Assembly (NCBI GenBank): GCA_017936685.1
Contig: JAGBFA010000007.1
Span: 62,001 to 126,000, forward strand
DNA length: 64,000 nt
From: Alistipes sp.
GTDB taxonomy: Bacteria; Bacteroidota; Bacteroidia; Bacteroidales; Rikenellaceae
Reading direction: 5' to 3'
Of this stretch, positions 41,913 to 50,683 are shown piece after piece. How positions within the stretch are numbered: position 1 is the stretch's first letter; each line of letters starts with the position of its first letter. The position numbers and the translations under genes were made by a program. Under the pieces are notes generated by a model. That model ran no database searches, was not told the origin of the DNA, and saw only the letters and a program-made list of their open reading frames with translations.

Positions 41913-43034
41913 ATGAAAATCACAAAGTTCTTCGCACTGATAGCCGCTGCCGGACTGGCCACTGCCTGTGGCGGCGACGATGACAACAGCGGCGATCAGC
42001 CCGGCACCTCGGAGCGCGGCACACTCTCTCTCACGGCTTCAACCAATAAGATTCTCAACAACGGCACCGACGAGGTGGTCTTCACCGTAATGTTTACTCC
42101 CGAGGGAAGCACGGCACAAGATATCACCGGCAAGGCCAAAATCTACGAATCGGGTAACAACACCGCTATCGAAGGCAACAAGTTCTCGACCCACATTGAC
42201 GGAACCTACAAGTTCTACGCAGCCTACGGTCCCAACGTATCGCAGGTCGTCGAGATCGTAGTCGAACCGGTGGTAATCGAATTGCCTGCCGATCCCCAGC
42301 CGACGAATACGCAGTTCGCACATCGTCACCTTCTGATCGACCACACCGGTACGGAGTGCCCCAACTGCCCCACCATGATGTCGTCGCTCGAAGAGTTGGC
42401 AGCAGACAGCCAGTACAACACGCAGTACCTCTTGGCTTGCTCGCACTCGTACAACCGCACCGATCCCATGTATAATACAGCCAGTGTGAGAATAGGACAG
42501 AAGTTAGGCAATGGATACTATCCCTACGTGATGATGGATCTCAACAAGACGCTCGGAGTCATGAACTCGGCTGTTGCGGTCAACGTCCAGAACCTGAAGA
42601 AGCTGCTCGACGACAACAAGGTAGAGGCAGCCGATGCGGGCATCAGCGCGGCCGTCAGTGCCACCAGCAAGAAGATCATAATCAAAGCCGAGGTCAAGGC
42701 TGCCGTCACGGGCAACTACCGCATAGGCATGTGGCTGCTCGAAGACAAGATCGAGGCCGCACAGGCCGGTGCCAGAGTTCCCGAGCACAACATTCACTAC
42801 AATGCCGTCAGAGCCGTCGTGGGCAGTCTGACCGACCTCAACGGTGAGGAGTTGGGCAGCATCGAGGCCGGCAAGAGCGTACAAATCGAGCGCACGATCG
42901 ACGTATCGGACGACTGGAAAGTAGCCAACTGCAAGGTACTGCTCTTCGTGACCTCTGCCGCCGATACCGCCACTCCGTTGAAGAACTGCGCGGTATGTCC
43001 CGTAGGAGGTACTGTCGCATACGACTACAAATAA
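41913..43034 (+). CDS. Omp28-related lipoprotein
   Basis: A 373-residue lipoprotein (lipobox LATACGG, Cys about 19). It has an Ig-like N-terminal domain (about 35-120) and a thioredoxin-like domain with HTGTECPNCPTMMSSLEELA (C-x2-C near 150), as in Omp28 family proteins of Porphyromonas and relatives. A second Cys pair lies near the C-terminus (NCAVCPVGG). It is third in the TlpA-DUF6029-Omp28 set, 16 bases after the barrel gene. A repeat element begins five bases after its stop. Confidence 0.85.
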   Translation: MKITKFFALIAAAGLATACGGDDDNSGDQPGTSERGTLSLTASTNKILNNGTDEVVFTVMFTPEGSTAQDITGKAKIYESGNNTAIEGNKFSTHIDGTYKFYAAYGPNVSQVVEIVVEPVVIELPADPQPTNTQFAHRHLLIDHTGTECPNCPTMMSSLEELAADSQYNTQYLLACSHSYNRTDPMYNTASVRIGQKLGNGYYPYVMMDLNKTLGVMNSAVAVNVQNLKKLLDDNKVEAADAGISAAVSATSKKIIIKAEVKAAVTGNYRIGMWLLEDKIEAAQAGARVPEHNIHYNAVRAVVGSLTDLNGEELGSIEAGKSVQIERTIDVSDDWKVANCKVLLFVTSAADTATPLKNCAVCPVGGTVAYDYK

Positions 43035-43039
43035 TCTCT

Positions 43040-43162
43040 TTTTTCGTGAAAAGCGGCATTCTACTGCCGCGCACTTGCTCGCCCAAATGGGAAGTACGTC
43101 AGTACGTCCCATCTGGGCGATCTTCGTTTGCGTGGTATAATACCGCTTTTCACGAAAAAAAA
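43040..43162 (-). repeat. TTTTTCGT element, copy 5 (123 bp)
   Basis: Minus orientation; both ends here read TTTTTCGTGAAAA. Central hairpin ATGGGAaGTAC/GTACgTCCCAT. The element starts five bases after the Omp28-like stop codon. Confidence 0.85.
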
Positions 43163-43250
43163 TGTCAGATTTAAAGAAGTCGCGTGTCTATGAAATGTTA
43201 AATGTTGTTAAAAAACCTATCCGAGATGATCGGAACAGGTAAAATTTTAC

Positions 43251-43258
43251 TACCTTGC
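43251..43258 (+). promoter_or_regulatory. TACCTTGC promoter-like box
   Basis: TACCTTGC upstream of the TonB-dependent barrel gene. If used, the leader would be about 220 bases and would contain the G9 tract and a small hairpin (GTCCG/CGGAC near 43410). Confidence 0.35.
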
Positions 43259-43328
43259 AAAAGCAAACAAGAAATTTCGATGTACTACCGCACACCATAC
43301 ACTGCCCGTCGAGGCGGCAAATTTCTGA

Positions 43329-43337
43329 GGGGGGGGG
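43329..43337 (+). repeat. G9 tract upstream of a TonB-dependent barrel gene
   Basis: Nine G residues in the leader region, 143 bases before the barrel start. A possible slippage site. Confidence 0.8.
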
Positions 43338-43479
43338 AATTTACACCCCCTGCAAAGAGGTGCGCGGCTATCGGCTAACCCGACGTATGACATAATCCGT
43401 CTGAGGAGTCCGCTCGGCCGGACGCTGCATATCTGCATGCGTCGGACAGAGACGGATAATCCTTAATTATACTATATTT

Positions 43480-45882
43480 ATGAAAAAGATCCTATTTCTG
43501 GTCATCTGTGCTGTCATGGCACTGCAAAGCGCAAGCGCGCAAATGCGAATAACGGGACGCTGCATTGCGGCGGAGACAGACACCGCCGTGGGTTATGTCA
43601 CGGTGGCGGCGATGCGCGATTCTACATGCGTGGCGGCCAACTGCGCCGACGGCAACGGCCGCTTCTCGCTGACGGTAGACAAGGCGGCGACCTACTCCGT
43701 GACATTCTCGATGCTCGGCTATCGCACCGAGGTGCGCGAGGTGAACGTAGAGGGCGACACCGACATGGGCGACATTCGCATGGAGGAGGGCGAGCAGTTG
43801 GAGAGCGTGGAGATCGTGGTGCAGAAGCCGCTTGTGACACACACGGCCGAGAAGCTGTCATACGAGGTGGAGAACGACCCGCAGGCGGCAACGGCCACCC
43901 TCGACGAGATACTGCGCAAGGTGCCGCAGCTGTCGATCGATGCCGAAGGCAAGGTGTTAGTCAACGGCGAATCGAACTATAAGGTGCTGGTCAACGGACA
44001 CTCGCAGGGGTCGATGAGCCGCAACTTCAACGAGATCATAAAGAGCATGCCCGCCTCGTCGATAAAGCGCATCGAGGTCATCACCAACCCCGGCATCAAG
44101 TACGATGCCGAAGGTACGTCGGGCATAATCAACATCATCACCTCGTCGAAGCGCATCGACGGATTCGATGGATCGCTGAGCGACCGGCTGACATTCTATC
44201 CCGATACGTATAACAACGTCAACGGGCGCGTGGCATTCCAGAGCGGCAAATTCGCATTGTCGGTGAACGCATATCACGGCTACTACGACTCGTCCAACAG
44301 CTCCTCGATGCAGACGCTCACCGAGAACCTCGTATCGGAGACCAACCGCTATCAATACATGACCTCCGACCATTCGTGGCGGCAGATCAACTACGGAGGA
44401 TCCCTCTCGGCTTCATACCAGATCACAGAGAGCGACCTGCTCACGCTCGAAGGCTATGTCTACGCCTCGCCGGGCAGTAAAAACAAGAGCACGATGCACG
44501 AGACCATAAGCGATGCCGAACATAATCCGGTGCAGGAGTTCACATGCGCCAACGACTCGCGATTCAAATATGTCGGAGGTTCGGCCACGCTGGCCTACGA
44601 ACACCGTTTCGACGAAGAGGGCGACCACACGCTGTCGTTTGCCGACAATCTCGACATCGACCCCGACTGGTGGACAGACCGCAATATCTACACCGGTGAT
44701 ATCGACTACACACAGATCGACAAGGAGGATACGCGCACGATAGAGAACACCTTCCAGGCCGACTACTCGATAGTTATGGGCGAGAAGCATACCGTCGACG
44801 TGGGTGCCAAACACATCTTCCGCAGCTCGTCGATCGACAACCGCATCGACATCGACGAGGTGATGCAGCAGAGCGAGACGATGCGCTATACGCAGAACGT
44901 CGCCGCACTGTACGGCGGTTACGGCTATTCGGGCGACGCTTGGTCGGTAAACGGCGGCGTGCGCATCGAAGCCACCTACAACAAAGCCACCGTCACGCCG
45001 TGGCAGGAGGCGGAATATTCGTTCGACAACTCGTTCTGGAACGTGGTGCCCTACCTGTCGGTGGGGTGGCAGCCCTCGACAGGACACAATCTGTCGCTGA
45101 CCTACACCGAACGTTTGGGACGACCCTCGATAGAGCAGCTTTCGCCGCACCAGACCGTCTCACCCATATCCATAAGCAGCGGCAATCCCGATCTGAGGTC
45201 GGAGGTGAGCCACTCGTTCACGCTCAAATACGCCTACTCGCACAACAAGTGGAACCTGTCGATCGCACCCATGGCCTATATCTCCAACAACGGCATCACC
45301 TACTACTCGCGCATGCTCGAAAACGGCATCATCTACTCCACGAGTACCAACGACATGCGCTCGCGACGCTACTCGCTGATGGCCACGCTGATGTTCCGCC
45401 CCAACGACAAGTTCTCGCTCTCGTTCTCCTCGCGCGTCACCTACGGCCGATACCGACTGCCGCAGCAGGGCATCGACACCTCGGGTACGGGATTCAACGA
45501 GTCGCTCAGCATGGACATCAAGCTATGGAAGGGCGCGACACTCGACATCTATGAATCGGTCTATCGCTCAAGCGTATATTTGGCCATGACAACCAACCAA
45601 TGGACATGGTACTACGGATTGGGAATCAATCAAAAACTCTTCGACGACAAGCTGACGCTGTCGATCTCGGCCAACAATCCGTTCAGAGACTACATCACAA
45701 ACACCTCCGTCCGGCAGACCTCGACCTATATTTCATGGCGCGAGTCGCGATACCGCGCAAGCAGCATCTCGTTCGGCATATCGTGGCGGTTCGGCAAGCG
45801 GCGCGCCGACGTGAAGAGCATATCCAAGTCGATAGACAACGACGACTCCATATCGTCGGGCGACTCGGGCAGCAGCAAATAA
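43480..45882 (+). CDS. TonB-dependent outer membrane beta-barrel protein
   Basis: An 800-residue protein with a signal peptide, an N-terminal carboxypeptidase-regulatory-like domain (about 23-105, ITGRCIAAETDTAVGYVTV), a plug domain (about 120-215, DEILRKVPQLSIDAEGKVLV, IKRIEVITNPGIKYDAEGTS) and a long beta barrel. It fits the 'outer membrane beta-barrel family' branch of TonB receptors rather than SusC; there is no SusD partner. The ligand is unknown. The tail after the barrel (KSIDNDDSISSGDSGSSK) is unusual, because such barrels normally end in an aromatic residue. Confidence 0.88.
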   Translation: MKKILFLVICAVMALQSASAQMRITGRCIAAETDTAVGYVTVAAMRDSTCVAANCADGNGRFSLTVDKAATYSVTFSMLGYRTEVREVNVEGDTDMGDIRMEEGEQLESVEIVVQKPLVTHTAEKLSYEVENDPQAATATLDEILRKVPQLSIDAEGKVLVNGESNYKVLVNGHSQGSMSRNFNEIIKSMPASSIKRIEVITNPGIKYDAEGTSGIINIITSSKRIDGFDGSLSDRLTFYPDTYNNVNGRVAFQSGKFALSVNAYHGYYDSSNSSSMQTLTENLVSETNRYQYMTSDHSWRQINYGGSLSASYQITESDLLTLEGYVYASPGSKNKSTMHETISDAEHNPVQEFTCANDSRFKYVGGSATLAYEHRFDEEGDHTLSFADNLDIDPDWWTDRNIYTGDIDYTQIDKEDTRTIENTFQADYSIVMGEKHTVDVGAKHIFRSSSIDNRIDIDEVMQQSETMRYTQNVAALYGGYGYSGDAWSVNGGVRIEATYNKATVTPWQEAEYSFDNSFWNVVPYLSVGWQPSTGHNLSLTYTERLGRPSIEQLSPHQTVSPISISSGNPDLRSEVSHSFTLKYAYSHNKWNLSIAPMAYISNNGITYYSRMLENGIIYSTSTNDMRSRRYSLMATLMFRPNDKFSLSFSSRVTYGRYRLPQQGIDTSGTGFNESLSMDIKLWKGATLDIYESVYRSSVYLAMTTNQWTWYYGLGINQKLFDDKLTLSISANNPFRDYITNTSVRQTSTYISWRESRYRASSISFGISWRFGKRRADVKSISKSIDNDDSISSGDSGSSK

Positions 45883-45972
45883 CACCTCCGACAGCATGAG
45901 CATTAGTCGGTAATCGCTCCGCAACGGCCACGTGCCATGCGGAGCGATTCGTATTTCGGGGCACGGAACAGA

Positions 45973-46212
45973 GATTCTCACGTCGCGGCCAGCAGCCGCT
46001 CCTCAGAATGACAATTCCTGCGTGTCATTCTGAACGAAACATAGTGGAGTGAAGAATCTGTGGAAGATAAGGTCCCCGATTCTGTCACTCCGAGGGAGGG
46101 CATCGCCCGACCGTGGGAGTCTCGCGGGCGGGAGCGCGGTTGTCGGACTGGGATTTGTCGTGCAAGAGAGAGATTCTCACGTCGCGTGCATGGCACGCTC
46201 CTCAGAATGACA
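45973..46212. repeat. Four covarying hairpin repeats
   Basis: 45973-46013 and 46172-46212 (minus), 46024-46060 and 46083-46123 (plus). Outer stems ATTCT/AGAAT in three and ACTCC/GGAGT in 46083. Inner stems are GCGGC/GCCGC (45973), GGGC/GCCC (46083) and GCGTGC/GCACGC-like (46172). Confidence 0.82.
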
Positions 46213-46214
46213 GA

Positions 46215-46465
46215 ACAAACGTCGACCACAAAGCTACGGCTAACGCCGTTATACAGATTTTACCCTCCCCCTAACTGCGGCGACAGGCGAGTGCAATCGC
46301 TTGCGAATTGCCGAGCCGCCAAAGCAGTCACGACGCAATAAGTCGCGCAGCGACGCGGCGTAAATCCCCTCCTCGGAGGGGACTTGGGTCGCGCGATAAA
46401 TCGCGCTCCATGTGGGGCGTGGCAAGCTACGTTCTGTGTCCCGTGGTGGAGCGTTGGCAGGTGGT
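46215..46465 (+). repeat. Composite small-hairpin array (type C)
   Basis: The CTACGG...GCCGTTATAC unit is followed by a roughly 100-base module (46262-46365) also present at 60832-60925, then CCTCCTCGGAGGGG and CGCGCGATAAATCGCGC hairpins. No gene is seen between 45883 and 46591. Confidence 0.72.
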
Positions 46466-46466
46466 T

Positions 46467-46503
46467 TGTCACTCCGAGGAGCCGCAGGCGACGTGGGAGT
46501 CTC
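46467..46503 (+). repeat. Covarying hairpin repeat, ACTCC/GGAGT type
   Basis: Outer stem ACTCC/GGAGT, inner stem GCC/GGC; nearly identical to the copies at 8659 and 61139. Confidence 0.82.
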
Positions 46504-46591
46504 GGCGTGCAGAAGCGCGCATGCCCACAAAAAAAGCGGCGGCCGCACCGAAATGCAGCCGTCGTCAGAGCGAATCAAGACATAGCCGAGA

Positions 46592-47992
46592 TCAGCACTT
46601 TTTCAGAGCCGGACGGTCGGCCGGGACATGCTTGTATTTGAAGAGCACGGCGAATGCCACCGCAACAACAAGCGCGTAGGCGGCGAAGATGAACCACGTC
46701 GTCTGCCAGCCGTTCTCTATGCCGGTGCGCGAGAGCAGATAGCCGCCCTGCCAATCGCAGTTGTGCATGACGATCTTGCCGGCGATCCACGTTCCCACCG
46801 AGGCACCTATACCGTTGGTCATCAACATGAACAGACCCTGCGCACTGCTCTGCATCGACTTGGGTGCCTCCTGCTGGGTGAACATCGCACCCGACACGTT
46901 GAAGAAGTCGAACGCCACGCCGTAGACGATGCACGAGAGGAACAATGCCACGATGCCCATCGTGCTCTCCGTATTGCCCAGACCGAAGAAGCCGAAGCGC
47001 AGCACCCATGCGAACATGGCGATAAGCATCACCTTCTTGATGCCGAAGCGCAACAGGAAGAACGACGTAAGCAATATACATAATGCCTCGGATATCTGCG
47101 ACACCGAGACGAGCATGGTCGGATTCTGCGCAAACCAGCTGTCCGACACACTGGCGAAGCTGTTGATATAAGGTGTAGCATAACCGTTGGTTATCTGCAA
47201 CGAAACACCCAGCAGCATCGAGAAGATGAAGAACATGGCCATCTTGCGCTGTTTGAACAGCACGAAAGCATCGAGACCTAATCGCTGCACTAACGTCTTC
47301 TCCACCTTGCCGGCCGACTTGTCGAGCGGGCACTCGGGCAGAGAGAACGAATAGAAGCCTAACAGCAGACCCAGCACACCGCAGATCACGAGCTGCATGT
47401 AGGTGAACTGCGATGCCATAGGAACCAACTGCATTAGTTTCTCGCCGTTTTCGAGCGTTTCAGCCTGAATACCATTGCCACCAAAGCCGACAAAATTAAC
47501 GAACCACATGGCTGCGATGAAACCTATCGTACCGCATGTGCGGATCGGCGGGAAGGCCTTGACGAAATCGAAGCCGTTGCGCGACAACGTGGAAAAAGCA
47601 ACCGTATTGGTCAGTGCAATAGTCGGCATATAAAACGCCACACTCAGAACGTAGGGGATAAATATCGGCCAGATATTGCCAACGAAACCCTCCGCATTGT
47701 CGGCCGCTATGCCCGTAGCTCGCCAGCCGAAATACGCAGCCACGAGCATGAAGCCTCCGGCCAACAGATGCGACAAACCGAGCAGCCGCTGCGGCTGAAT
47801 GAACTTGTCGGCCAGAGCACCCATTATTGCCGGCATGAAGATCGACACCACGCCCTGGGCGATATAGAACCACGATATGTAGTCTCCCAAACCAACACCG
47901 CCGAGAAAATTACCAATGCACGTAAGATACGAGCCCCAGATGGCGAACTGCAAGAAATTCATCAAGATAAGGCGCGTTTTGATGTTGTTCAT
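46592..47992 (-). CDS. Nucleoside permease (NupG-like MFS)
   Basis: A 466-residue twelve-helix transporter of the nucleoside:H+ symporter family: LILMNFLQFAIWGSYLTCIG at the N-terminus, then PPIRTCGTIGFIAAMWFVNF and MTNGIGASVGTWIAGKIV, typical of NupG/XapB-like proteins. It would import nucleosides across the inner membrane. The ATG at 47992 is used; a TTG two codons before it is unlikely. A TACCTTTG box lies 50 bases upstream. Confidence 0.88.
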   Translation of the reverse strand: MNNIKTRLILMNFLQFAIWGSYLTCIGNFLGGVGLGDYISWFYIAQGVVSIFMPAIMGALADKFIQPQRLLGLSHLLAGGFMLVAAYFGWRATGIAADNAEGFVGNIWPIFIPYVLSVAFYMPTIALTNTVAFSTLSRNGFDFVKAFPPIRTCGTIGFIAAMWFVNFVGFGGNGIQAETLENGEKLMQLVPMASQFTYMQLVICGVLGLLLGFYSFSLPECPLDKSAGKVEKTLVQRLGLDAFVLFKQRKMAMFFIFSMLLGVSLQITNGYATPYINSFASVSDSWFAQNPTMLVSVSQISEALCILLTSFFLLRFGIKKVMLIAMFAWVLRFGFFGLGNTESTMGIVALFLSCIVYGVAFDFFNVSGAMFTQQEAPKSMQSSAQGLFMLMTNGIGASVGTWIAGKIVMHNCDWQGGYLLSRTGIENGWQTTWFIFAAYALVVAVAFAVLFKYKHVPADRPALKKC

Positions 47993-48041
47993 AAACAAAG
48001 GTTTTATGGTTAATAATTATGTTTCCAAAAAAGATTTCTAA

Positions 48042-48049
48042 CAAAGGTA
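48042..48049 (-). promoter_or_regulatory. TAnnTTTG promoter of the nucleoside permease gene
   Basis: TACCTTTG on the minus strand. Confidence 0.7.
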
Positions 48050-48093
48050 GAAAAATTTTTAGAAAAATCCTTTGCAATTAAAAAATAAAATTC

Positions 48094-48101
48094 TACTTTT
48101 G
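48094..48101 (+). promoter_or_regulatory. TAnnTTTG promoter of tRNA-Gln
   Basis: TACTTTTG, 21 bases before the tRNA. Confidence 0.7.
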
Positions 48102-48122
48102 CATCGTCAAACAGAAAGCTAT

Positions 48123-48193
48123 TGGGCTATGGTGTAATGGTAACACTACAGATTCTGGTCCTGTCATTCTTGGTTCGAATCCAGGTAGCCCAA
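48123..48193 (+). tRNA. tRNA-Gln (anticodon CTG)
   Basis: Cloverleaf with acceptor TGGGCTA/TAGCCCA and T-loop TTCGAATC. The anticodon loop TTCTGGT gives CTG; the stem ACAGA/CCTGT has an A-C mismatch at its loop end. CCA is not encoded. Confidence 0.9.
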
Positions 48194-48200
48194 CACGGAA

Positions 48201-48229
48201 GAGCGAGATTATAGTCTCGCTCTTTTTTT
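48201..48229 (+). terminator. Terminator of tRNA-Gln
   Basis: Stem GAGCGAGA/TCTCGCTC with a six-base loop and T7. Confidence 0.9.
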
Positions 48230-48241
48230 CTTTTTCGTGTC

Positions 48242-48366
48242 TTTTTCGTGAAAAGCAGCATTCTACTGCCGCTCCTCGTCGCTCGCCAATGGGCAGTACA
48301 GTCAGTACAGCCCATCGTCTCGCTCTGTCGTCGCGTGGTATAATACCGCTTTTGACGAAAAAAAAA
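48242..48366 (-). repeat. TTTTTCGT element, copy 6 (125 bp)
   Basis: Minus orientation. Left end TTTTTCGTGAAAA, right end TTTTGACGAAAAA, central hairpin ATGGGCaGTAC/GTACaGCCCAT. It follows the T-tract of the tRNA-Gln terminator by about a dozen bases. Confidence 0.85.
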
Positions 48367-48387
48367 TGGGTCGTAGTGCTTAGCTTG

Positions 48388-48508
48388 TTTTCCGTGAAAA
48401 GACATCATTTGCTGCCGCGCACTCGTTCGTCCGAATAGGCAGTACGTCAAGTACAGCCTATCCGTCCTCACATCGTTTGCGTTGCAACTAATACCTTTTG
48501 ACGAAAAA
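48388..48508 (-). repeat. TTTTTCGT element, copy 7 (121 bp)
   Basis: Minus orientation. Left end TTTTCCGTGAAAA, right end TTTTGACGAAAAA. Central hairpin ATAGGCaGTAC/GTACaGCCTAT: the third pair of the stem is A-T instead of G-C, a compensatory change. Confidence 0.85.
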
Positions 48509-48543
48509 GTGGCGCATAATTCTTTGGAAACTATTTCCACCCT

Positions 48544-48808
48544 GTCATTCTGAATGGAGCAACGCGAAATGAACCGACGCCAAGTCGAGGGCAGAAGGAA
48601 TTTATTTCTTATGCCGAGACGCGAAGGAGGAAGACCGCAGGTCAAGAATACGGTTGGGGAAGACATGACCGCTCGGCATGTCATTCTGAGGAGCGGCCGT
48701 CAGCCGCGACGTGAGAATCTCTCTCTTGCACGACAAATCCCAGTCCGACAACCGCGCTCCCGCCCGCGAGACTCCCACGGTCGGGCGATGCCCTCCCTCG
48801 GAGTGACA
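48544..48808. repeat. Three covarying hairpin repeats, one long form
   Basis: 48544-48651 is a long form (outer stem ATTCT/AGAAT around about 90 bases with its own small hairpin). 48680-48721 has inner stem GCGGC/GCCGC. 48769-48808 (minus) has outer stem ACTCC/GGAGT. Confidence 0.8.
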
Positions 48809-48809
48809 A

Positions 48810-49057
48810 ACCACCTGCCAACGCCCCACCACGGGACGCGTAACTAAGTCTGCCACGCCCCACATGGAGCGCGATAGGTCGCGCGACCAAAGTCCCCTCC
48901 GAGGAGGGGATTTAGGGGAGGGTAAAACCTGTATAACGACGCAAGCCGTCGCTCTATTGTCGACGTTTGTTTTGGGGTCAGAATTATAAAACGGCGTAAG
49001 CCGTAGCTTCGGTGGTCGCTATTGGTTATGCGATTGAAAATCGCGACGTGAGAATCT
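48810..49057 (-). repeat. Composite small-hairpin array (type C) with partial hairpin
   Basis: Minus-strand copy of the type C modules (CGCGCGAC and CCCCTCC/GGAGGGG hairpins, GTCGACGTTTG, TATAAAACGGCG). It ends with a hairpin lacking its GTCATTCTGAGG arm (49030-49057), the same junction as at 60692-60725. Confidence 0.7.
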
Positions 49058-49108
49058 CTTTCTCTTGCGCGACAAGTCCCCGTTCGGTAACCGCACTCCC
49101 GACCGCGA

Positions 49109-49194
49109 GACTCCCACGTCGCCTGCGGCTCCTCGGAGTGACAGCAAAGTGTGTCCTGTCATTCTGAGTGAAACAACGTGAAACGAAGAATCCG
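49109..49194. repeat. Two covarying hairpin repeats
   Basis: 49109-49143 (minus, ACTCC/GGAGT with GCC/GGC inner stem) and 49158-49194 (plus, ATTCT/AGAAT). Confidence 0.8.
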
Positions 49195-49237
49195 GTTGTG
49201 GACGATGTGCGAAGTAAACAAGCCTAATCTTCCCCAA

Positions 49238-49337
49238 CCAGATGTTTGACCTGCGGTCTTCCTCCTTCGCGTTTCGGCAAAAGAAGTAAACTTCTTCTGC
49301 TCTCGACTTGTCGTCGGTTTACTCCGTCCAACATGAC
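49238..49337 (-). repeat. Long covarying hairpin repeat, ATGTT/AACAT type
   Basis: The same long body as 48544-48651 (shared GAGGAAGACCGCAGGTCAA) but with outer stem ATGTT/AACAT instead of ATTCT/AGAAT. Its internal hairpin AGAAG/CTTCT replaces AGGAA/TTTCT. Confidence 0.82.
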
Positions 49338-49369
49338 AGAGCTGTGGCCATATTGAGCCCGTAATGCAG

Positions 49370-49401
49370 CACGGGAGAGCAACGATCGTTGCTCTCCCGT
49401 G
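49370..49401. repeat. Perfect 32-base palindrome downstream of efp
   Basis: Sixteen-base arms without a spacer, starting CACGGGAGAGCAACG at 49370. It sits about 80 bases past the efp stop (efp reads on the minus strand). There is no T-tract, so it is not a standard terminator. Confidence 0.85.
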
Positions 49402-49482
49402 GCGTATTGAGTTGTGCTGCACCGTTGTCCGTTGCGCGTCGTTGTCCATTGCGCAGCGCGGACGGTGTGTCGTGCACGCGGA

Positions 49483-50055
49483 TTACTTGATGCGCTCGTA
49501 GTACTCGCGGGTGCGGGTGTCGACGCGGATCTTGTCGCCCGTGTTGATGAACAGGGGAACCTTGATCGTTGCACCGGTATTGACCGTGGCGGGTTTGAGC
49601 GAGTTGGTCGAGGCCGTATCGCCCTTGATGCCCGGCTCGGTGTAGGTCACCTCCATATCGACGATGGGAGGAAGCTCGGCCGAGAGGACGATCTCCTTGT
49701 CGGTGTGGAACATCACCTCGACGATCTGGCCGTCGGCCATAAGGTCGTAGTTGTTGATCAGGTTCTTGTCGATGTTGATCTCCTCAAAGGTCTCCGTGTG
49801 CATGAAGTGCGCACCCAGATCGTCCTCGTAGGTGAACTGATAGGGGCGACGCTCGACGCGCACCTGCTCGATCTTCTGTCCTACCGACGAGAAGGTGTTT
49901 TCTATCACGCGGCCGTTTTCCAAATTCTTCAACTTAGAGCGCACGAATGCGGGACCCTTGCCCGGTTTGCAATGCTGGAAATCGACGACGATAAAGGTCT
50001 TGCCGTCCATTTCGATGCACATGCCGATCTTGATGTCTGCTGCTGTAATTGTCAT
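49483..50055 (-). CDS. efp: Elongation factor P
   Basis: A 190-residue, three-domain EF-P. The loop reaching the peptidyl-transferase centre is HCKPGKGPAFVRSKLKNL, with Lys at about residue 33-34 as in most EF-P. The C-terminal OB domain ends VDTRTREYYERIK. No modification enzyme gene is seen nearby. A TATTTTTG box lies 42 bases upstream. Confidence 0.95.
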   Translation of the reverse strand: MTITAADIKIGMCIEMDGKTFIVVDFQHCKPGKGPAFVRSKLKNLENGRVIENTFSSVGQKIEQVRVERRPYQFTYEDDLGAHFMHTETFEEINIDKNLINNYDLMADGQIVEVMFHTDKEIVLSAELPPIVDMEVTYTEPGIKGDTASTNSLKPATVNTGATIKVPLFINTGDKIRVDTRTREYYERIK

Positions 50056-50096
50056 AATCGTATATGTATTAAATTAAATATCTCGCAAAAAGACGT

Positions 50097-50104
50097 GCAA
50101 AAAT
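50097..50104 (-). promoter_or_regulatory. TAnnTTTG promoter of efp
   Basis: TATTTTTG on the minus strand. Confidence 0.65.
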
Positions 50105-50158
50105 AGAAAAAAAATACGTTATCGTCAATTAATTCGCCATTTATCTGCCGCGAGCGGG

Positions 50159-50665
50159 TCAATACCACCAGTCGACGGTCCATTTGCCGTCGTTCTCCGA
50201 CAGGCGGGCGTTGCCCGAAACGGGTTGGCCGTCGATCACCAACTCGACATCGATGCGGCGATAGCGGCCGTCCCACGACATCTCGCCCAGACGGAACGAG
50301 TCGAGTCGGGTATGCTCGGCCAGATGCTCGATCACATCTTCACGATCGTCGTTGTCATCATCGTCGTGCATGGCGTAGCGGCACATATCGTCGTCGTCAC
50401 CGCGCTGCCATGCCTCGAAGAATGCCGTCAAGACGGCTTCGGGCGTGGTGGGATAGGCGAACCAAATCTTCCATACGCCGAATGCGGCCAATGCTACGGC
50501 TATGACGGCTGCCGAGGCTATGATCCAGTTGCGTTTGCGGTGCGAAACGCGTGCTATGGGCGAGGCCTGCTCGTCGGCTGCCACTCCGTTGTCGGTTATC
50601 TGACCGCAGTAAGGACAGAAGCGTGCGTCGTCCTCGATCTGCTTTCCGCATTTGGTACAAAACAT
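50159..50665 (-). CDS. Zinc-ribbon, single-TM protein with NTF2-like domain
   Basis: A 168-residue protein: an N-terminal zinc ribbon (MFCTKCGKQ...FCPYCG, residues 3-21), a transmembrane helix (about 48-68) and a C-terminal domain with TTPEAVLTAFFEAWQRGD and a WTVDWWY ending, like DUF4878/NTF2-type lipoproteins. An Asp-rich loop (DDDDNDDRED, about 102-111) stands out. It is third in the operon deacetylase - ubiX - this gene. The function is unknown. Confidence 0.75.
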   Translation of the reverse strand: MFCTKCGKQIEDDARFCPYCGQITDNGVAADEQASPIARVSHRKRNWIIASAAVIAVALAAFGVWKIWFAYPTTPEAVLTAFFEAWQRGDDDDMCRYAMHDDDDNDDREDVIEHLAEHTRLDSFRLGEMSWDGRYRRIDVELVIDGQPVSGNARLSENDGKWTVDWWY

Positions 50666-50683
50666 ATTATTATAATTTAATGG

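Noticed and set aside
43338..43479. A riboswitch in the leader of the TonB-dependent barrel gene
   Set aside because: Only a small GTCCG/CGGAC hairpin is visible; no cobalamin or other known riboswitch core was recognised.
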